Assembly (NCBI RefSeq): GCF_027596085.1 | Contig: NC_072455.1 | Span: 3,268,350-3,332,349, forward strand | DNA length: 64,000 nucleotides | Source of the DNA: Anoplopoma fimbria | Taxonomy: Eukaryota; Chordata; Actinopteri; Perciformes; Anoplopomatidae | Reading direction: 5' to 3' | Part shown: in pieces, positions 1 through 11,850 of the stretch | How the letters are laid out: each line of letters opens with the position of its first letter | How positions within the stretch are numbered: position 1 is the first letter of the stretch | The notes under the pieces: generated by a model | Databases searched by the model: none | What the model was told of the DNA's origin: nothing | What the model saw: the letters and a program-made list of their open reading frames with translations, nothing else | Program-made: the position numbers and the translations under genes

Positions 1-640
1 AGATGTCAAACTTTAAATGGCATCGCATTGGCAGTGCTACTCGTGCTCTGCCTGTTGAAATAATAACACACCAACCCCCATAGCAGGCATTTGAGAAGAA
101 GTAAAACTGAGCCAAGATTTGGAGCTTTTGGAGTCGGATGGACACCATAGGTCACAGCGGCTTTTATATCACTGTGACCCAAGTCAGCATGATCAGAGTT
201 CGATTTCCTAATTCAGTTAAACCAAATCTTCCATCTATAAAACAGACAAAGCAACAAAGGGTTCTGAGGTTGCAGTGACATGAATGTAACGAAGCGGCAT
301 CATAAATCTGCGCTGTTAAAACTGACTCACTGCTGGTTAGGAGTATATGACTGCCAAAGAAAACGAAATGTTACAGTAGAGTTATTTTTCCAAATCTCTA
401 ATAATGCTGTGTTTTGCTTTTTTTAATCAATCATTTTTTATCAAAAAGGTCCTAACCTTATCCTTGTAGTTAGCCAAGTCTACTGCTACAATTTTTTCCT
501 AATTAGGTCTCAGTTGGATCCAGATTTGTCCTGAAGTCACTCTTAGAGAAAGAGAGCGTGTTGACAGGAAATCAACTGTGAGCAGGCAAATCTATTCAGC
601 CTGGTGGGGATGTCATAAACAAAAAACATGGGAATATCAC
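1..640. other. Non-coding stretch, nothing recognised
   Basis: AT-rich sequence with short T and A runs. I see no coding signal, tRNA-like head or repeat shared with the rest of the window. Confidence 0.5.
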
Positions 641-649
641 AAAAAGATA

Positions 650-1066
650 CTACAAGTCATCCTGCAGGGAACACGAATGTCTGAATCAACCTAATGGAAA
701 ACTAGCCAATGTTGTCGCGCCATTTAACTCAAAACCATGTATGTCAAATATCATGGTCACTCTTATGGAAAAATCATTGAAAGTCATGAGGATTAATCCT
801 CTGGGGGCCATGAATGTCTGCACCAAACATTGTACCAATTCATCCATGTTGAGATATTTCACTGGACATTTGAAAACCTTGATCTGCTGGTGGTACAGTA
901 CTCGAGGAATAGACGGGGAATCACCGAAATTAAAGGATTCATCCTCTGGAGACCATGAAAATCAGTACCAAAATTCATTGGAATCGAACAGTTTGTTTAG
1001 ATATTTTACTATGGATCAATGTGTTGCCATCCCACCGATTTGCCATCCCTTGATCCTGGCGTGAAA
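650..1066 (-). repeat. Dispersed repeat family B, copy 1
   Basis: The block shares a diagnostic phrase (cctctgggg, then catgaatgtctg, then accaaa, and about 50 bases later gagatatttcac) with the copies near 35.9, 47.1 and 48.2 kb. The phrase recurs about three times here (near 660, 795 and 939), roughly every 140 bp, so the element is internally repetitive. I know closely similar sequence as an abundant repeat of percomorph fishes, but did not check its name. The 107-residue open frame at 741-1064 runs through the repeat and is not taken as a gene. Confidence 0.8.
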
Positions 1067-1070
1067 CTAT

Positions 1071-3824
1071 GTAAAGTTAATTTTGACCACTACTGCCTGG
1101 TTTTGTTATGACTTCACAAATCTCTCAATTTTCTTGCACTTTTTTGAAAACACCAACAGTGGGCTTTTCCGGGATGTGGGGCTACAGTGTACCTAACTGC
1201 AAGAGGAGAACACATCACCTCGAAGAACTTTTGAAATGCAGTATCGACCTGACTTCTTTTTTCTTTTTTTTTATGCGCCTCTGCTCCTTCCATCATGAAG
1301 TATTTCCCTGTTTCAAATGAAAGGGGGAAAAAAAGAGCTGCAGTCAGGAAGGTAATTACCAGCAGAGCCTTGGAGTGCAACATTATCCAAAACATTCAAT
1401 CTCTCCATGCGGTCTGGAGATGAGAGCAAATCAGACTCAAAGCACCCTCCATATAAACACTATTAGACTCAGACCCGTCTGTGTTATGTATCCACAGCCT
1501 CATTAAATCCTGACAATACTCAGAAAAACATATTAGTTTCTATCTTATCTTAAATATAACATTCAGTCTCTAGTAAAAGTACTTGTTACCCCATTAATAG
1601 GACTTGATTTTTTTTTTTTTATAGATAATCATTTTATTTCATCTTTAAAACCTAATTTAAAAAAGTACATTTGACTATTTGTGGATCTTATTGTTGATTT
1701 AATTTAAACTACTTGGAATTATGATTGCCCAAGAAATTATGATAATATTTGCAAATCAAGACTAATAGAAGAAATAAATGAAACAAATGTCCTCTTTCAA
1801 TTTGAATAATTGATTATTGTGCTGTAGTCTCGAGGATCTATTAATCTCTGCTTAATGAGCATCACTGCAGAAAGAAATGCAACGGTGGAAACAAACTGCA
1901 CTCATTGCAATAAGAAAAGAAAGCAGTACTCAAATTAAGAATTACTATGTAGTTTTAACAATAACCTGGATGATTAATTTAATTTAGCATTTGTAGACCT
2001 TAATCAAGAAAACGTTTGTGTGCATGTGTTGAATATTGTCCCCAAAAGCTTGAAAGCAGAGACATTTTTAGCATACAAACTGTCAAAACGGTAAACTGAT
2101 AGAACATGTATTATTCTATATTACTCTGCAATTATGACACAGCATGGTCTTTTTGTAGTTTATAAGCCTATACTGTCTGTGACAGAAATACATTATTTCT
2201 GCTCTTTGAGAATAAAACTTGACAAATCAATTAAGGTCATTTCCACATTTAATTTGTTACTTCAAGAGTTATAAAAATGTTGCGACCCTCGGCATTCTAA
2301 AAAAATCAACTCAAAGTTGGAATAAAGTCTGACAAGCTACATATGGAATCATAGATGATTTTTCTTTACTCCTGAAAAGATGACATAAGGACCCACATGG
2401 TAGCATTATTATGCATTTGCATGTTCACTGCGTAATTTGTACTTGAACTGTATGTATTGTTCGGCTGATCTTTCATACTGTGTCTCAATATACTCCAAGT
2501 AAACTCTACACGAACGCCCTGTTCTTAGAAAGGAAAGACTGCAAGTTGGATTACAGCCTATGAATGTTCCTGATTTATAAGTAAATGCTATAAACAGCTA
2601 TCCTCAAACTTCATTCTTTGGCAAATTCCATGTTAATACTTTATTTAGAACTTGGCAAAGATGGTTAGCTAAAATCCATTGGTAATGAATTTGAAGGCCT
2701 CTTTGTTTGGATAAATGTGGAGACTTCAGAGTGCGGTGTAAATGAAGATAAAGCCCACACGGGGACAGAAGCATCTCTACCATCTGCCAACCAGCCCACT
2801 GATACAGATAGCACAGGGATAAAGGGACCAACAGGATACTATTCTGTGCAAAGAGGATAAGAGCTACTGCCCTATTGTGCTGGAATAGGAAAGCTATTTG
2901 GCACTGAAGAGCTCTGCAGTGTGGTCGATTGTAACAACGATTTTCAGCTGAATTCAAAAGCATGACCATATCTATATCCAGATAACTGCTGCAGAGTAGA
3001 TGGGTGCACCAAGTTAAACGTTGGGGTGCTTTTCATAGCTGAAATTGTTAGTAATGAAAGTAATAAAGGTACAGTTATAGATAAGAGTAAAAGGTTCATT
3101 TTGGGGGCAAGAGTTAGAGGGTCTTATTGGGTTGAATGTCAATTAGCAGCGTCTGTCAGCTATCAGAGTGTTTTGGAAATCAGCTCTTTGACATATCTCT
3201 TTGAAAAATCACTTATAAGATAGCTAACAGAGTTCCAGAGAGGCCAAGGAAGTCCCATACTGACAGGAAATCAGATCCAAAGTGACCATGGCAGGTGAAA
3301 TGTGAAGGAAACTTGGGAGTCACTTAGTGGAGTGGAGGGATCGGAGGTAAATGGAGAAGGTCAGTTGGATTCACAGGAGACCAGAAAGAGTGAAGACTGA
3401 AGGCAACTGAGATTCTTCAGGAAACTGGTGGGCAAAGGCAGGAGGGCTGGGTAACCGGATACACAGTCGAGAAATAAATGAAAGCTTTAAAATGTAGTTT
3501 TTTTGGGGGGGGTTTTTTTTCAAGCTGACGAGGTCACAGTTTAGACTGCATGGACACTTGAGATAGAGGTGGCTGAAGATGCTGTAGAAAGCAGCTGGGG
3601 TGGAATCTGGAGAAGACCCCAATGGGATCCAGGTAGATTCAACCTAGAGACCAGGAAACACCACTATTGGAAAACTGATACATTTCGGAGTGAAATAAAT
3701 TGGATCTGAAATTTATCAAGATCTGCTTGCAGGGCTAAGAACATAACGACTAACCTATAGACCTTCCCACAACAGACACGCGAAAGAAGCATTTTGTTCC
3801 CCCTCCGGATTTAGATTGCAGTTT
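1071..3824. other. Long non-coding stretch
   Basis: AT-rich sequence with a T run near 1608-1620 and a mixed G/T homopolymer tract near 3498-3520. Open frames on both strands (the longest 121 codons, 2604-2969 minus) lack motifs or splice context. Nothing else recognised. Confidence 0.5.
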
Positions 3825-4015
3825 TAAACAGGCGTGGTTAATGTTGTAAAATGAAACGATACATTAAATGTTACAAAAACTACTAGGTTAGGTTATATAA
3901 AAATGTATCATGGTTGGGCCTAAAATGAGTAAAAATTTGAAACAAAACAAAAACTTGACAAAAGTACCTGGTTAGGTTTAAGTAACAAAAATCCGAGATG
4001 GTTTCTCTCAAATGG
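3825..4015 (+). repeat. Dispersed repeat family D, diverged copy
   Basis: Contains paired phrases (actaggttaggtta, acctggttaggtttaag, tcatggttgggcc) that match family D near 20.9 and 26.5 kb, where the core reads as gttaggtttaggcaac followed by a tggtttgggttaaa phrase. Boundaries are approximate. Confidence 0.55.
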
Positions 4016-5320
4016 TATCGTGGTAAATAACTGGATGAATGGAAATTAGTTCTAAATTAGCTATTTTTTTTATTGTTTCGTACTTGTAATGTAATATATC
4101 CATGTTAATTCGCTGAATTTATTGAATTTTTGTAGACATATTGCCACTGGTTTGTTGACGCCTATTTCAATTTTTCCCACTAAGCTGTCATAAATTTCCT
4201 CTAGGAGCCGATTTGTAAGTTTCACAGTCACCTACTGGTAATCACAGTCATATATTTAGAATATAACATGATTGTCACAAATGCTAAAAGCCAAAATTAC
4301 TCAGTTTCCCAATATGGAACCAACCAGAGTAGAGCAGAACATACACCAAAAAAAATACTGTTTCAAAAGAGGAGCAACAGTCAGTCAAGTGGAAACTAAT
4401 AGTAGGGTATATAAGCTACCGCGAGCCATCGATTTAATACCATTTTATAACACGTGTGAAGCCAAAGAGGTGCCTCACACGGGTAAAGTATGACACACAG
4501 GGCACATCTGTTTTCCACAATGTAATTATGTTATGTTCTCAGTGAACTTCTAGCTTTATGAAACTTTGCTGCATCATGTTTTATTGCAACACCAACAGCA
4601 GTGAACAATTCACGACAGAGTGCCTTAAAGGTCTCAAAGTTGTAACCAGTTTGGCGTCTGCATGTGGCAGTTGGGTCATCTTTACGACTGCAACGTTTGT
4701 GCAGCGAAAGCGTCATAAACCAGCAAGACCACGGCGATTAAATCCGCTCCGTTCTGAAATGATTTTTATCAACCCAGAGGAAATTAATGCCGGCACTTAA
4801 AATAATTATGAAATAAAATATCTACATTGTAATAGGCTTAGCAGAATGTGTTTTCCCAATAAGCACCACACCAACAAACTGCTTTTGAAACCTGTTCCCC
4901 AAGTGACTGCTCTAAAATGTGCGATTACAACAAATGGATCTTTGTTGTCATCGCTCAGATTCACACATTGCAGCTTTTAATGTCATTCAATTTCCTTTTT
5001 ATCACCATGTGGTTGAGGGTGCATTATGTGGGAGAGAACTTGTTTTGGGCTGTGCGGTGGCCTTTTAGAGTGAAGCTTAGTTTGCAGTATGAGTTTAATG
5101 GAGCCCTCGGTGTATAATAACGTCTGGTAACGGAGAGCAGGAGGGGACGGAGTGACATTATTCAGTTTATTAGCCCCGCCAACCCTCAATAGGTTATTTG
5201 CTTTAACACAAAGGTAATTTCAACTGGAGTGGATACATAAACGCAGTTCTTTTCATTTCAGCATGAACCCTTCCATTACTTTTTCCCTCCAGATGTCGGC
5301 TCTTTCATAGCAGCCATAGT
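4016..5320. other. Non-coding stretch, nothing recognised
   Basis: Unique-looking AT-rich sequence. The 80-codon frame at 4558-4800 and its antisense partner at 4531-4716 have no recognisable domain. Confidence 0.5.
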
Positions 5321-5324
5321 AGGT

Positions 5325-5362
5325 TTGTAATATAATATATATACAGTATATATATGTATGTA
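5325..5362. repeat. TA-rich microsatellite
   Basis: An imperfect (TA)n tract alternates with short gta/cagta interruptions. It is self-complementary and could extrude a hairpin. Confidence 0.8.
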
Positions 5363-5457
5363 TATGCAAACTTGTTAGACAGAAACTTCTGAGAAGCCGT
5401 CATTGGAAACTAGTTGGAAAAAGGGCAAGCACTTCAAAAGATTGCCAAACTCCAGGC

Positions 5458-5530
5458 CCTCAAAACAGCAGTCCACAAACCAATGGGTGATGTCACGATG
5501 ACATCATCCACTTCTTCTATACAGTCTGGA
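5458..5530 (+). repeat. Repeat family A, 3'-end fragment
   Basis: Carries the family A 3' signature: ccacaaaccaatgggtga, then tgtcac, tgac and a closing ttctatacagtct. The first part matches the end of the copy at 24374-24711. The upstream part of the element is missing. Confidence 0.75.
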
Positions 5531-5935
5531 CCCAGTGCTGGAAGTTGAGGTTAAAGGAAACGCTAGTGCGAAAGATCTGTGTAATTTTATACTTGGAAGT
5601 CAAACTTTTTAACATCCATGATTTATAGATCCTGCAGACACATTTCTGACCACCTGACAAAATGTCATCCAGTAGTCACTGTTTTTCCTTTATCTCCGTT
5701 TTAGATCTTCACCAGCAAAATTGTTTCGTGACCTCTGATCAAAGATTCGGACTTGCTGTCTTAGGACTTCCTGTGTGGCTGCTTTATGTCAGGGTGAGCT
5801 ACAGAAATAACATGGGGAGGAAATGCAGAAGAAGAAGAGCAGTGGAGGGTACTCGGGGGAGAAATAAATATAGGAGAGCAGCTAAGAAAACACTGATGGG
5901 AAGAGGGACAGGAAAGGACTCGAGATAGAGAGACA

Positions 5936-5963
5936 GGTGAGAGAGTGAGAGTGAGAGTGAGAG
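5936..5963. repeat. (GAGAGT)n short tandem repeat
   Basis: A hexamer of the form gagagt/gtgaga is repeated four to five times. Confidence 0.8.
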
Positions 5964-6040
5964 ACCGATTTTCATGAAGCCCTCAGTGCGTCACACAATC
6001 TGATCAGGTGACACTCCAGAGACGAGGAATGGTGTTAGAC

Positions 6041-6060
6041 TGTGTGTGTGTGTGTGTGTG

Positions 6061-6110
<50 letters not shown>
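6041..6110. repeat. (TG)n microsatellite
   Basis: About 70 bp of TG with one phase slip (tt) at 6061-6062. The open frame that crosses it is a repeat translation. Confidence 0.97.
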
Positions 6111-6112
<2 letters not shown>

Positions 6113-6509
6113 CCCGGGCCTCCTCTCGCTGCCCACAGCCTGTGCGGTCACTCGTATGCCCATATGTTAATGTGCAGGTATCACAGCGACCCCCGAGGGT
6201 TTCTGTGTGAGCTGTCAGTGAACACCTGTGGACGTCTCTACATGTGTGAGGGTTTCCCCCCCCAAAGCTGATTAACAGTCATGATTAACAGCGGACTCCT
6301 GGCGAGGCCGTGTGACCGATGTCCGACCGGGGGGCAACACTCTATGCCACATACCTAATTAGGAGAGTAGTGTCTAAGAATAGGAGGAAAGCAGCACAGA
6401 AGTTATTGGGGCAGCATGCTCATGAAGGAACGTGTGAGTAGGGGTTTAGTCTTTTACAAAGCATGTGAGAAAGGTCTTGCTCTTGCCTGTTGGACTCGGG
6501 AGGTTCTGA

Positions 6510-6690
6510 AAAGTGAATATTTAAACCTGCATTTTCTCTACTGTCCATCAGGGGGCGACTCCTCTGGTTGTATAGAAGTCTATGAGAAAATGACTCTACT
6601 TCTCTCTTGATTTATTCCCTCAGTAAACATTGTAAACATGAGTTTATGGTCTCAATCTCTAGTTTCAAGTCTTCTTCAATACAGTATGGT
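6510..6690 (+). repeat. Repeat family A, 5' half
   Basis: Shares long near-identical blocks with copies at 13.6, 34.0 and 51.8 kb: catcagggggcgactcctct, tgtatagaagtctatgag, cattgtaaacatgagttta and tcaagtcttcttcaataca. It stops abruptly about 20 bp before a perfect palindrome. Confidence 0.92.
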
Positions 6691-6708
6691 GTTAGAATGC
6701 AAAAACCA

Positions 6709-6743
6709 CTAGTCAGCTGTGGAATAATTCCACAGCTGACTAG
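6709..6743. repeat. Perfect 35-bp palindrome
   Basis: Two 17-bp arms (left arm ctagtcagctgtggaat) surround one central base. No other copy of this palindrome was seen in the window. It lies just past the point where the neighbouring family A copy breaks off. Confidence 0.95.
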
Positions 6744-6799
6744 CAATTATGTCCTTTTGACTCAATTGCCAACCGATGTTTACTTATATTACCCTTAAA

Positions 6800-7490
6800 A
6801 TAAAGGCAAGAGGCGTTTCATTTTGAGCTCGTGCTTTGAAAGCCAATTTCGAAACGATAAACCTCAATTTAAAGACACTGACATGGTGCTATTAAGGGTT
6901 TTTGGTGCAGACACAAACATTCAGTATACAGAAAGAGCACGTCTCACTGTGAACCAACGCTAACAAAAAGTGATTATAGCCTTTTAGCAACTGTCACATG
7001 CCAAAAGACAACGTTGCTTCGCTCTTGCATGTTATCACAATGACCGAATATACATTTAACGTGTCAACACTTGTCTTTTGCAAACAAGCAAATGTGCGCA
7101 GCCAGCTCTTCATGCTTTGACAGTCGGCATAAAAGGACCTCTGTCTCCGAATTGTGTTGAGACAAATGAGTTGCGTAGAAACAAAGTGGAAAACAGTCTG
7201 GGTCTGTTGAACGCTGCGTCACCCAGTTTGACAGCAGCGTCGTTAGAAACATAGCAGGAGGAGAAAGCTGTAAAGTGCACCGCTGTGAAACCAGCGAGGG
7301 CTCAGAGATATGATGATGAGACACATCGGGGAGATCAGAGGCCGCTTGAAGGCGGAGCCGAGACGAGAAGGAAATGAAAAAAAAACGAGATTTGATGGTG
7401 ACGTGTGCAGACAACGCCTAGAGTGTTGACAAACATGTGGACACAAATGCATTGATTATTCAGGATGTCAACACTCCCATGTATGCCAAA
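6800..7490. other. Non-coding stretch, nothing recognised
   Basis: Mixed-composition sequence. The 116-codon minus frame at 7064-7414 has no recognisable motif and overlaps another open frame at 7243-7452. Confidence 0.45.
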
Positions 7491-7497
7491 CCCCTCC

Positions 7498-7720
7498 CAA
7501 GGGCGGGACTTCCTCGTGATTGACAGGTCACTATCAAGACGTTTGTCCAGTCTGGAATTTATCTGTGACTTATTTTCACAACATTAACCTTTCACAATGT
7601 TTTTTGAGTCTTATTCAGCATTCGGTTTCACTTCTCTCTCGTCTCGCTTCTGGTTGCAAAAAAACAAAATGGCGACGGCCAAAATGTGGATCTCGAGGCT
7701 TCAAGGGTCAAGAGATTAAT
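7498..7720 (+). repeat. Repeat family A, 3' half, diverged
   Basis: Begins at the gggcggg...gtgattgacaggtc junction shared with copies at 13.9 and 34.3 kb. It then follows the second half of the element: ctttcacaatg, cttctggttgca, aaaatggcgacggccaaaa and cgaggcttcaagg. Confidence 0.8.
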
Positions 7721-7884
7721 CTGAGGGGTTGTGAGATAATTAATGGGGTAGGAAATGTAAGGATGTGTGTGTATATGTATAGATATTATATATTTAATTC
7801 AGGAGAGAGGTAGGGACCAAAAACAGAGCTAAAAGGCAGTGTTTTGCATTTTCATATTGTTTATTCATCAAGTCCCCGGAGTGT

Positions 7885-7965
7885 GAAGCAACCAGTGGAG
7901 TCGCCCCCTGCTGGTCAGTAGAGAGAATGCAAGTTTAAAACACTTCCACATTGGCTTCACTCTTT
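7885..7965 (-). repeat. Repeat family A, 5'-end fragment
   Basis: Read on the minus strand it gives gtgaagccaatg, gcattctctctactg and cagggggcgactcc, the element's 5' end. It faces the 3' half at 7498-7720, so two pieces of the family lie in opposite orientation within 500 bp. Confidence 0.8.
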
Positions 7966-7969
7966 AGAA

Positions 7970-8760
7970 CTGGAGAAAATGTACAATATGTACCTCTGAG
8001 ATGTGTGGTAAAACATGTATTTGTATAAAGTAATGTACAAGTACCCTTAAACTGTACTTAAGTACAGTACTTGAGGGAAATGTACATATATACATTCACA
8101 ACTGCTTGAAACGTGTGTGGTGATGAATGAAGCACACAAAACACTGAGGCACGTACGTCATTACAACCCTAATCTACATGAACAGCAGGAATCATGCTTC
8201 AGGGAGGAGAAAAAAACCCATTTCTCCCTCTCTAATCCACACGAGATGAGTAATAATTAATTTTTTTTAAAAACACATTAGCATTCTTGCACATTAGTGT
8301 ATTGGACGCCAGGTGGAACTTTCCTCGGCCTGCAGGGAGGAAACTTTTGCAGGAGGGAAATGAAAAAAAAAAAAAAAAAAGCAAAGTTCCATGTGAGGAA
8401 GGGCAATATGGTGAAATTGACATTTAGCCTAAAAAGGATAAATGTAGGAGCGACAAATCCCTCTGTATAGTAAAGATATATGTGTGACTCTTCACTTAAC
8501 ACACTCAGAGACTTGAACTTTTTCATTTAGTGCTTATTTTTCAATTATTTATGTGTGTTGACATGGAAAAATAGTACAGATTGAGTCATTTCTTCTGCAA
8601 TATCTTAACTTATTCGCTCCACACATACCCACACACACATGTTTTTTTACTTTAGCGTGATATTTCTGGAGGCGAGGTGTCGCAAAAAGGCGTTAAATGG
8701 CAAGGTTGTGCCCTTGAGCCGACTGATAGGAAACCGAACAATTGTTTAGGGCATCTGATA
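7970..8760. other. Non-coding stretch with poly-A run
   Basis: Contains an 18-bp A run at 8363-8380. Otherwise unique-looking and without coding signals. Confidence 0.5.
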
Positions 8761-8765
8761 GACTG

Positions 8766-8802
<37 letters not shown>

Positions 8803-8816
8803 AACACACACAAACA
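8766..8816. repeat. (CA)n microsatellite
   Basis: A clean CA tract to 8794 is followed by interrupted cacata/caaaca units. Confidence 0.95.
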
Positions 8817-8879
8817 GAGGCTGAGTTATACACACAAACACCAAAAAGGCCGTGTCAGCTAACATATGGTGAGTCATCC

Positions 8880-9060
8880 ATCTGTTTCGCGTTCGTCACG
8901 TTTTACAGCGCCGCGTGCCATATGGCGCCGCTAATCATGACACCTGAAGTCATGAAGGAGACACGGGGGGGGAGGGGGAAGACGGTAAGTGAGGAAGAGA
9001 GCGAGACGGATCGAGGAGCAAATAGCGGGAATATATTTCCGGGGGAAGACTGAGGAGGTG
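8880..9060. promoter_or_regulatory. Candidate CpG-rich regulatory patch
   Basis: About nine CpG dinucleotides fall in some 60 bp (8885-8945, for example gcgccgcgtg and ggcgccgc). A TAAT core, the motif ctaatcatga and then a purine-rich tract follow. Dense CpG in an AT-rich region hints at an unmethylated element. No TATA box or transcript evidence is visible. Confidence 0.2.
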
Positions 9061-10530
9061 ATGATGTGATCGGTGGCCGTTTGTACGAGACGGGGTGAAA
9101 ATAGAGTATCGACTCTTTGCTGTAATAACAGCTGAGAGGAGGTGCGGAGTGGGAGCAATGGATAATGGATGGAGGAAACGGTCTCTCTGGGATTCTTCGC
9201 ATACATGAATGCTTGAGATGGTGTACTCTACCAAGAGCTCGGACCAAATGTCTCCAAGGTTGGAAAGACGGGGAAACAATGTCCTGTATCTACAAGAGGT
9301 TTTGCAAAAAGATGGAAACGAAATGACTGAAAAAGTCAGTTTTTGGAAGATTGAACCACTCTGTTCTTAAAATACAAAGTAGCAAGTATGGAATTTGAAA
9401 ATAGTTGGTTTAAAGCTTAAAGGCTGTATATCTATAAAGAGAAATCATGCCATGAAAGCGATATAATTCCTTAAAATGCAGATCCTGCACTCTGCTTTTG
9501 GATATTCTTTTAAGAAATAAACTTTAGTTGGGTTTAAATCCATTGTTCAGACAGATTAAGTGTATTTCTGCATGGCTATGTATCTTTCTATAAATATTAA
9601 ATTAAATTCAATATAATAGATTCTACTACATATTTAGTTTTTGCATTTAAAAATGTGCTTAAAGACACCAAATAATGAATCAAAAGCTGGGATTGCAGTT
9701 GGATCTCTGCTAAGCTCGTTCCCTTTATATCAGTTTAAGTTGAACTGACTGCACATTAGGTATAACACAACGTTAATGACATATTGAATCTCACATTTTT
9801 CTCAGCCAATGAATAAGAGAAACTTCCGGCAAAAATTTGACGTTTGAAAAGCACAAGGTCGGACTGACATTTCCGTTCAATGCTGCCGGTGTTCATGTCA
9901 GCTCATGTTATAATTACTATATTGTCTGTATGAAAAGTCTTCCATTGTGAGGACATTTTTTGTGACACGGTCTCTTGCTGAACATCGGCGTATTTTCAGA
10001 AACAGGAAAAGTAGTTCCAGGTACTCTTCATTATTCATATTCAGTTTTTGACAATGTCCTGCTGCTAGAAATGTCGGCATATGTTTTTATATCAGAGCAC
10101 CTTATATCAGTCTTTATCTAAAGAGCTGCTAGTTTACTTGTTGGTAATCAGCTAAAAAAAATGTCTAGAGGCGTCTGTTAAAACTGCACTTGAATAGTGA
10201 GCTTTTAGAAATGTTGCTTGCATTTTGTTTTCCAGATGTCTTGGTTATGTAACTGATGTTAGATTGAAATGTTGTCGAGACAATAACCTAGACATCTGAA
10301 AAAAACTTTTAACATAGACACTTAGTACTCTTTAGGACTTTTTCTCATAAATGCCGTTCATTTTTTCAATAAGTTTTCAAAGTTTTTTTTTTTCATCCAT
10401 TCCGGAAGCATATTTATACACTTCAAAATGATCAAAATAATCACTTTATTTTTTTACATGTCATGACATTTGCATAAAAGTCTCTTGACAGATGGAAACA
10501 CAACCATTCTATCTTCCACAGCTGTAGTCA
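9061..10530. other. Non-coding stretch, nothing recognised
   Basis: AT-rich and mostly unique-looking. Short T runs occur near 10384-10392 and 10448-10454. No coding signal. Confidence 0.5.
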
Positions 10531-10637
<107 letters not shown>

Positions 10638-10856
10638 GCATTTGTGTAGGCGGTTGAGTGTTTGGCACGTAGAGAAGAAAACATGACTTTCAGAGCCTAA
10701 AAGGAATTGACGCATGTGTTTGTAATGAGAGGAAAAAGAGGGCCACAACACGTTGCATCACGCTGTCTCTACATTCAGGTCTCTGACACGAACCCCCATG
10801 AGAGGGCACATCCACAGACAAACTCTCCCAGGAAGCAGTTTACTTGGCGTCTCATT

Positions 10857-11166
10857 TGGGGCGACTGTGGCTCAGAAGGTAGAGTGGGTCGTCTCCCAAT
10901 CAGAACATTGGTGGTTCGATCCCATTTCGACGTTACCTTGGGAAAGACACTTAACCCCATGTTGCTCCGGAAGGCTGTGCCATCGATGTGTGAATGGGTA
11001 TGGATGAAAGACAGTTCTGATGGGCAGGTGGCACCTTGCATGGTAGCCCCTGCCATACGTTTATGAATGGGTGTAAATGGGTGAATGACGAGTAGTGTAA
11101 AAGCACTTTGAGTGGTTGAGACTAGAAAAGCGTTGTGGTAATCATAAGTACAAGTCCATTTAGCAT
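10857..11166 (+). mobile_element. tRNA-derived SINE, near full length
   Basis: The 5' head carries a polymerase III A box (tggctcagaaggtagagtgg, 10868-10887) and B box (ggttcgatccc, 10913-10923). The body follows with ccttgggaaagacacttaac and gtgtgaatgggta, and it ends with agcactttgagtggttgag, agaaaagcgt and gtccattta. I know this layout from teleost tRNA-SINEs but cannot name the family. Head mutations suggest an old copy. A related SINE lies about 100 bp away in the opposite orientation. Confidence 0.85.
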
Positions 11167-11270
11167 CCAGCGTCCGTAGCTATACCAATGAAAAACAATG
11201 TGACCTAATTTGTAGATATCCCACTAAATAGTTTCATATGTTATCCACGTAATAATGAACAAGTATAAAG

Positions 11271-11547
11271 ACATTACATTACAGTCATTTAGCAGACGCT
11301 TTTCTCCAAAGCGACTTACAATCAGTAGTATATTACATATCATTCACCCATTCACACACTGATGACAGGCTACCATGACCATCAGACTCTAACTAACATT
11401 CATCATCCAGTCCACACCGATGGCAAGCCTTCATAAACTTGGGGTTAAGTGTCTTGCCCAAGGACACATCGACTGCCGAAGCAGGTACAACCACCGACCC
11501 TCTGATTGGAGAACTACCTTGCTCTCCACTACACCACAGCCGCCCCA
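11271..11547 (-). mobile_element. tRNA-derived SINE with LINE-type tail
   Basis: Read on the minus strand, the head is ggcggctgtggtgtagtgg (degenerate A box) followed by ggtggttgtacctg (decayed B box), then ccttgggcaagacacttaac as in the SINE at 10.9 kb. The tail is gtaagtcgctttgga, aaaagcgtctgctaaatgac, then tgtaatgt repeats. The same tail ends the LINE fragment at 45060-45385. Confidence 0.85.
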
Positions 11548-11689
11548 TAGACATATGGAGAACGGGAGTGGCGTTGGATGGGTCCAACAGACAGTGATTA
11601 GCCAAGAGACAGATGTTCGATCCCGAGAAGTCAAAGCTGATGTTTTTCTCACGAAACTTGCGTACTCTAGATACACACGTCCATAGTTA

Positions 11690-11850
11690 TTATAACCCAA
11701 ACAACTATCTTTTCCTAAACCTAACTAAGTAGTTTTGTTGCCTAAACCTTACAAAGTATTTCACAATAGTTTCAAACGTCTCACATGGTAAAATACTTTA
11801 GGACCGACTTCATCAAGACTTGTTGGCGCCAAACAACCACACGGGCGTTA
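11690..11850 (-). repeat. Dispersed repeat family D, minus-strand copy
   Basis: Contains cctaaacctaactaagtag and ttttgttgcctaaacc, the reverse complement of the family D core, then a decayed tcacatgg segment. Confidence 0.65.

Noticed and set aside
10857..10935. tRNA gene
   Set aside because: A and B boxes are present, but the flanks cannot form an acceptor stem and a SINE body follows, so it is a SINE head.
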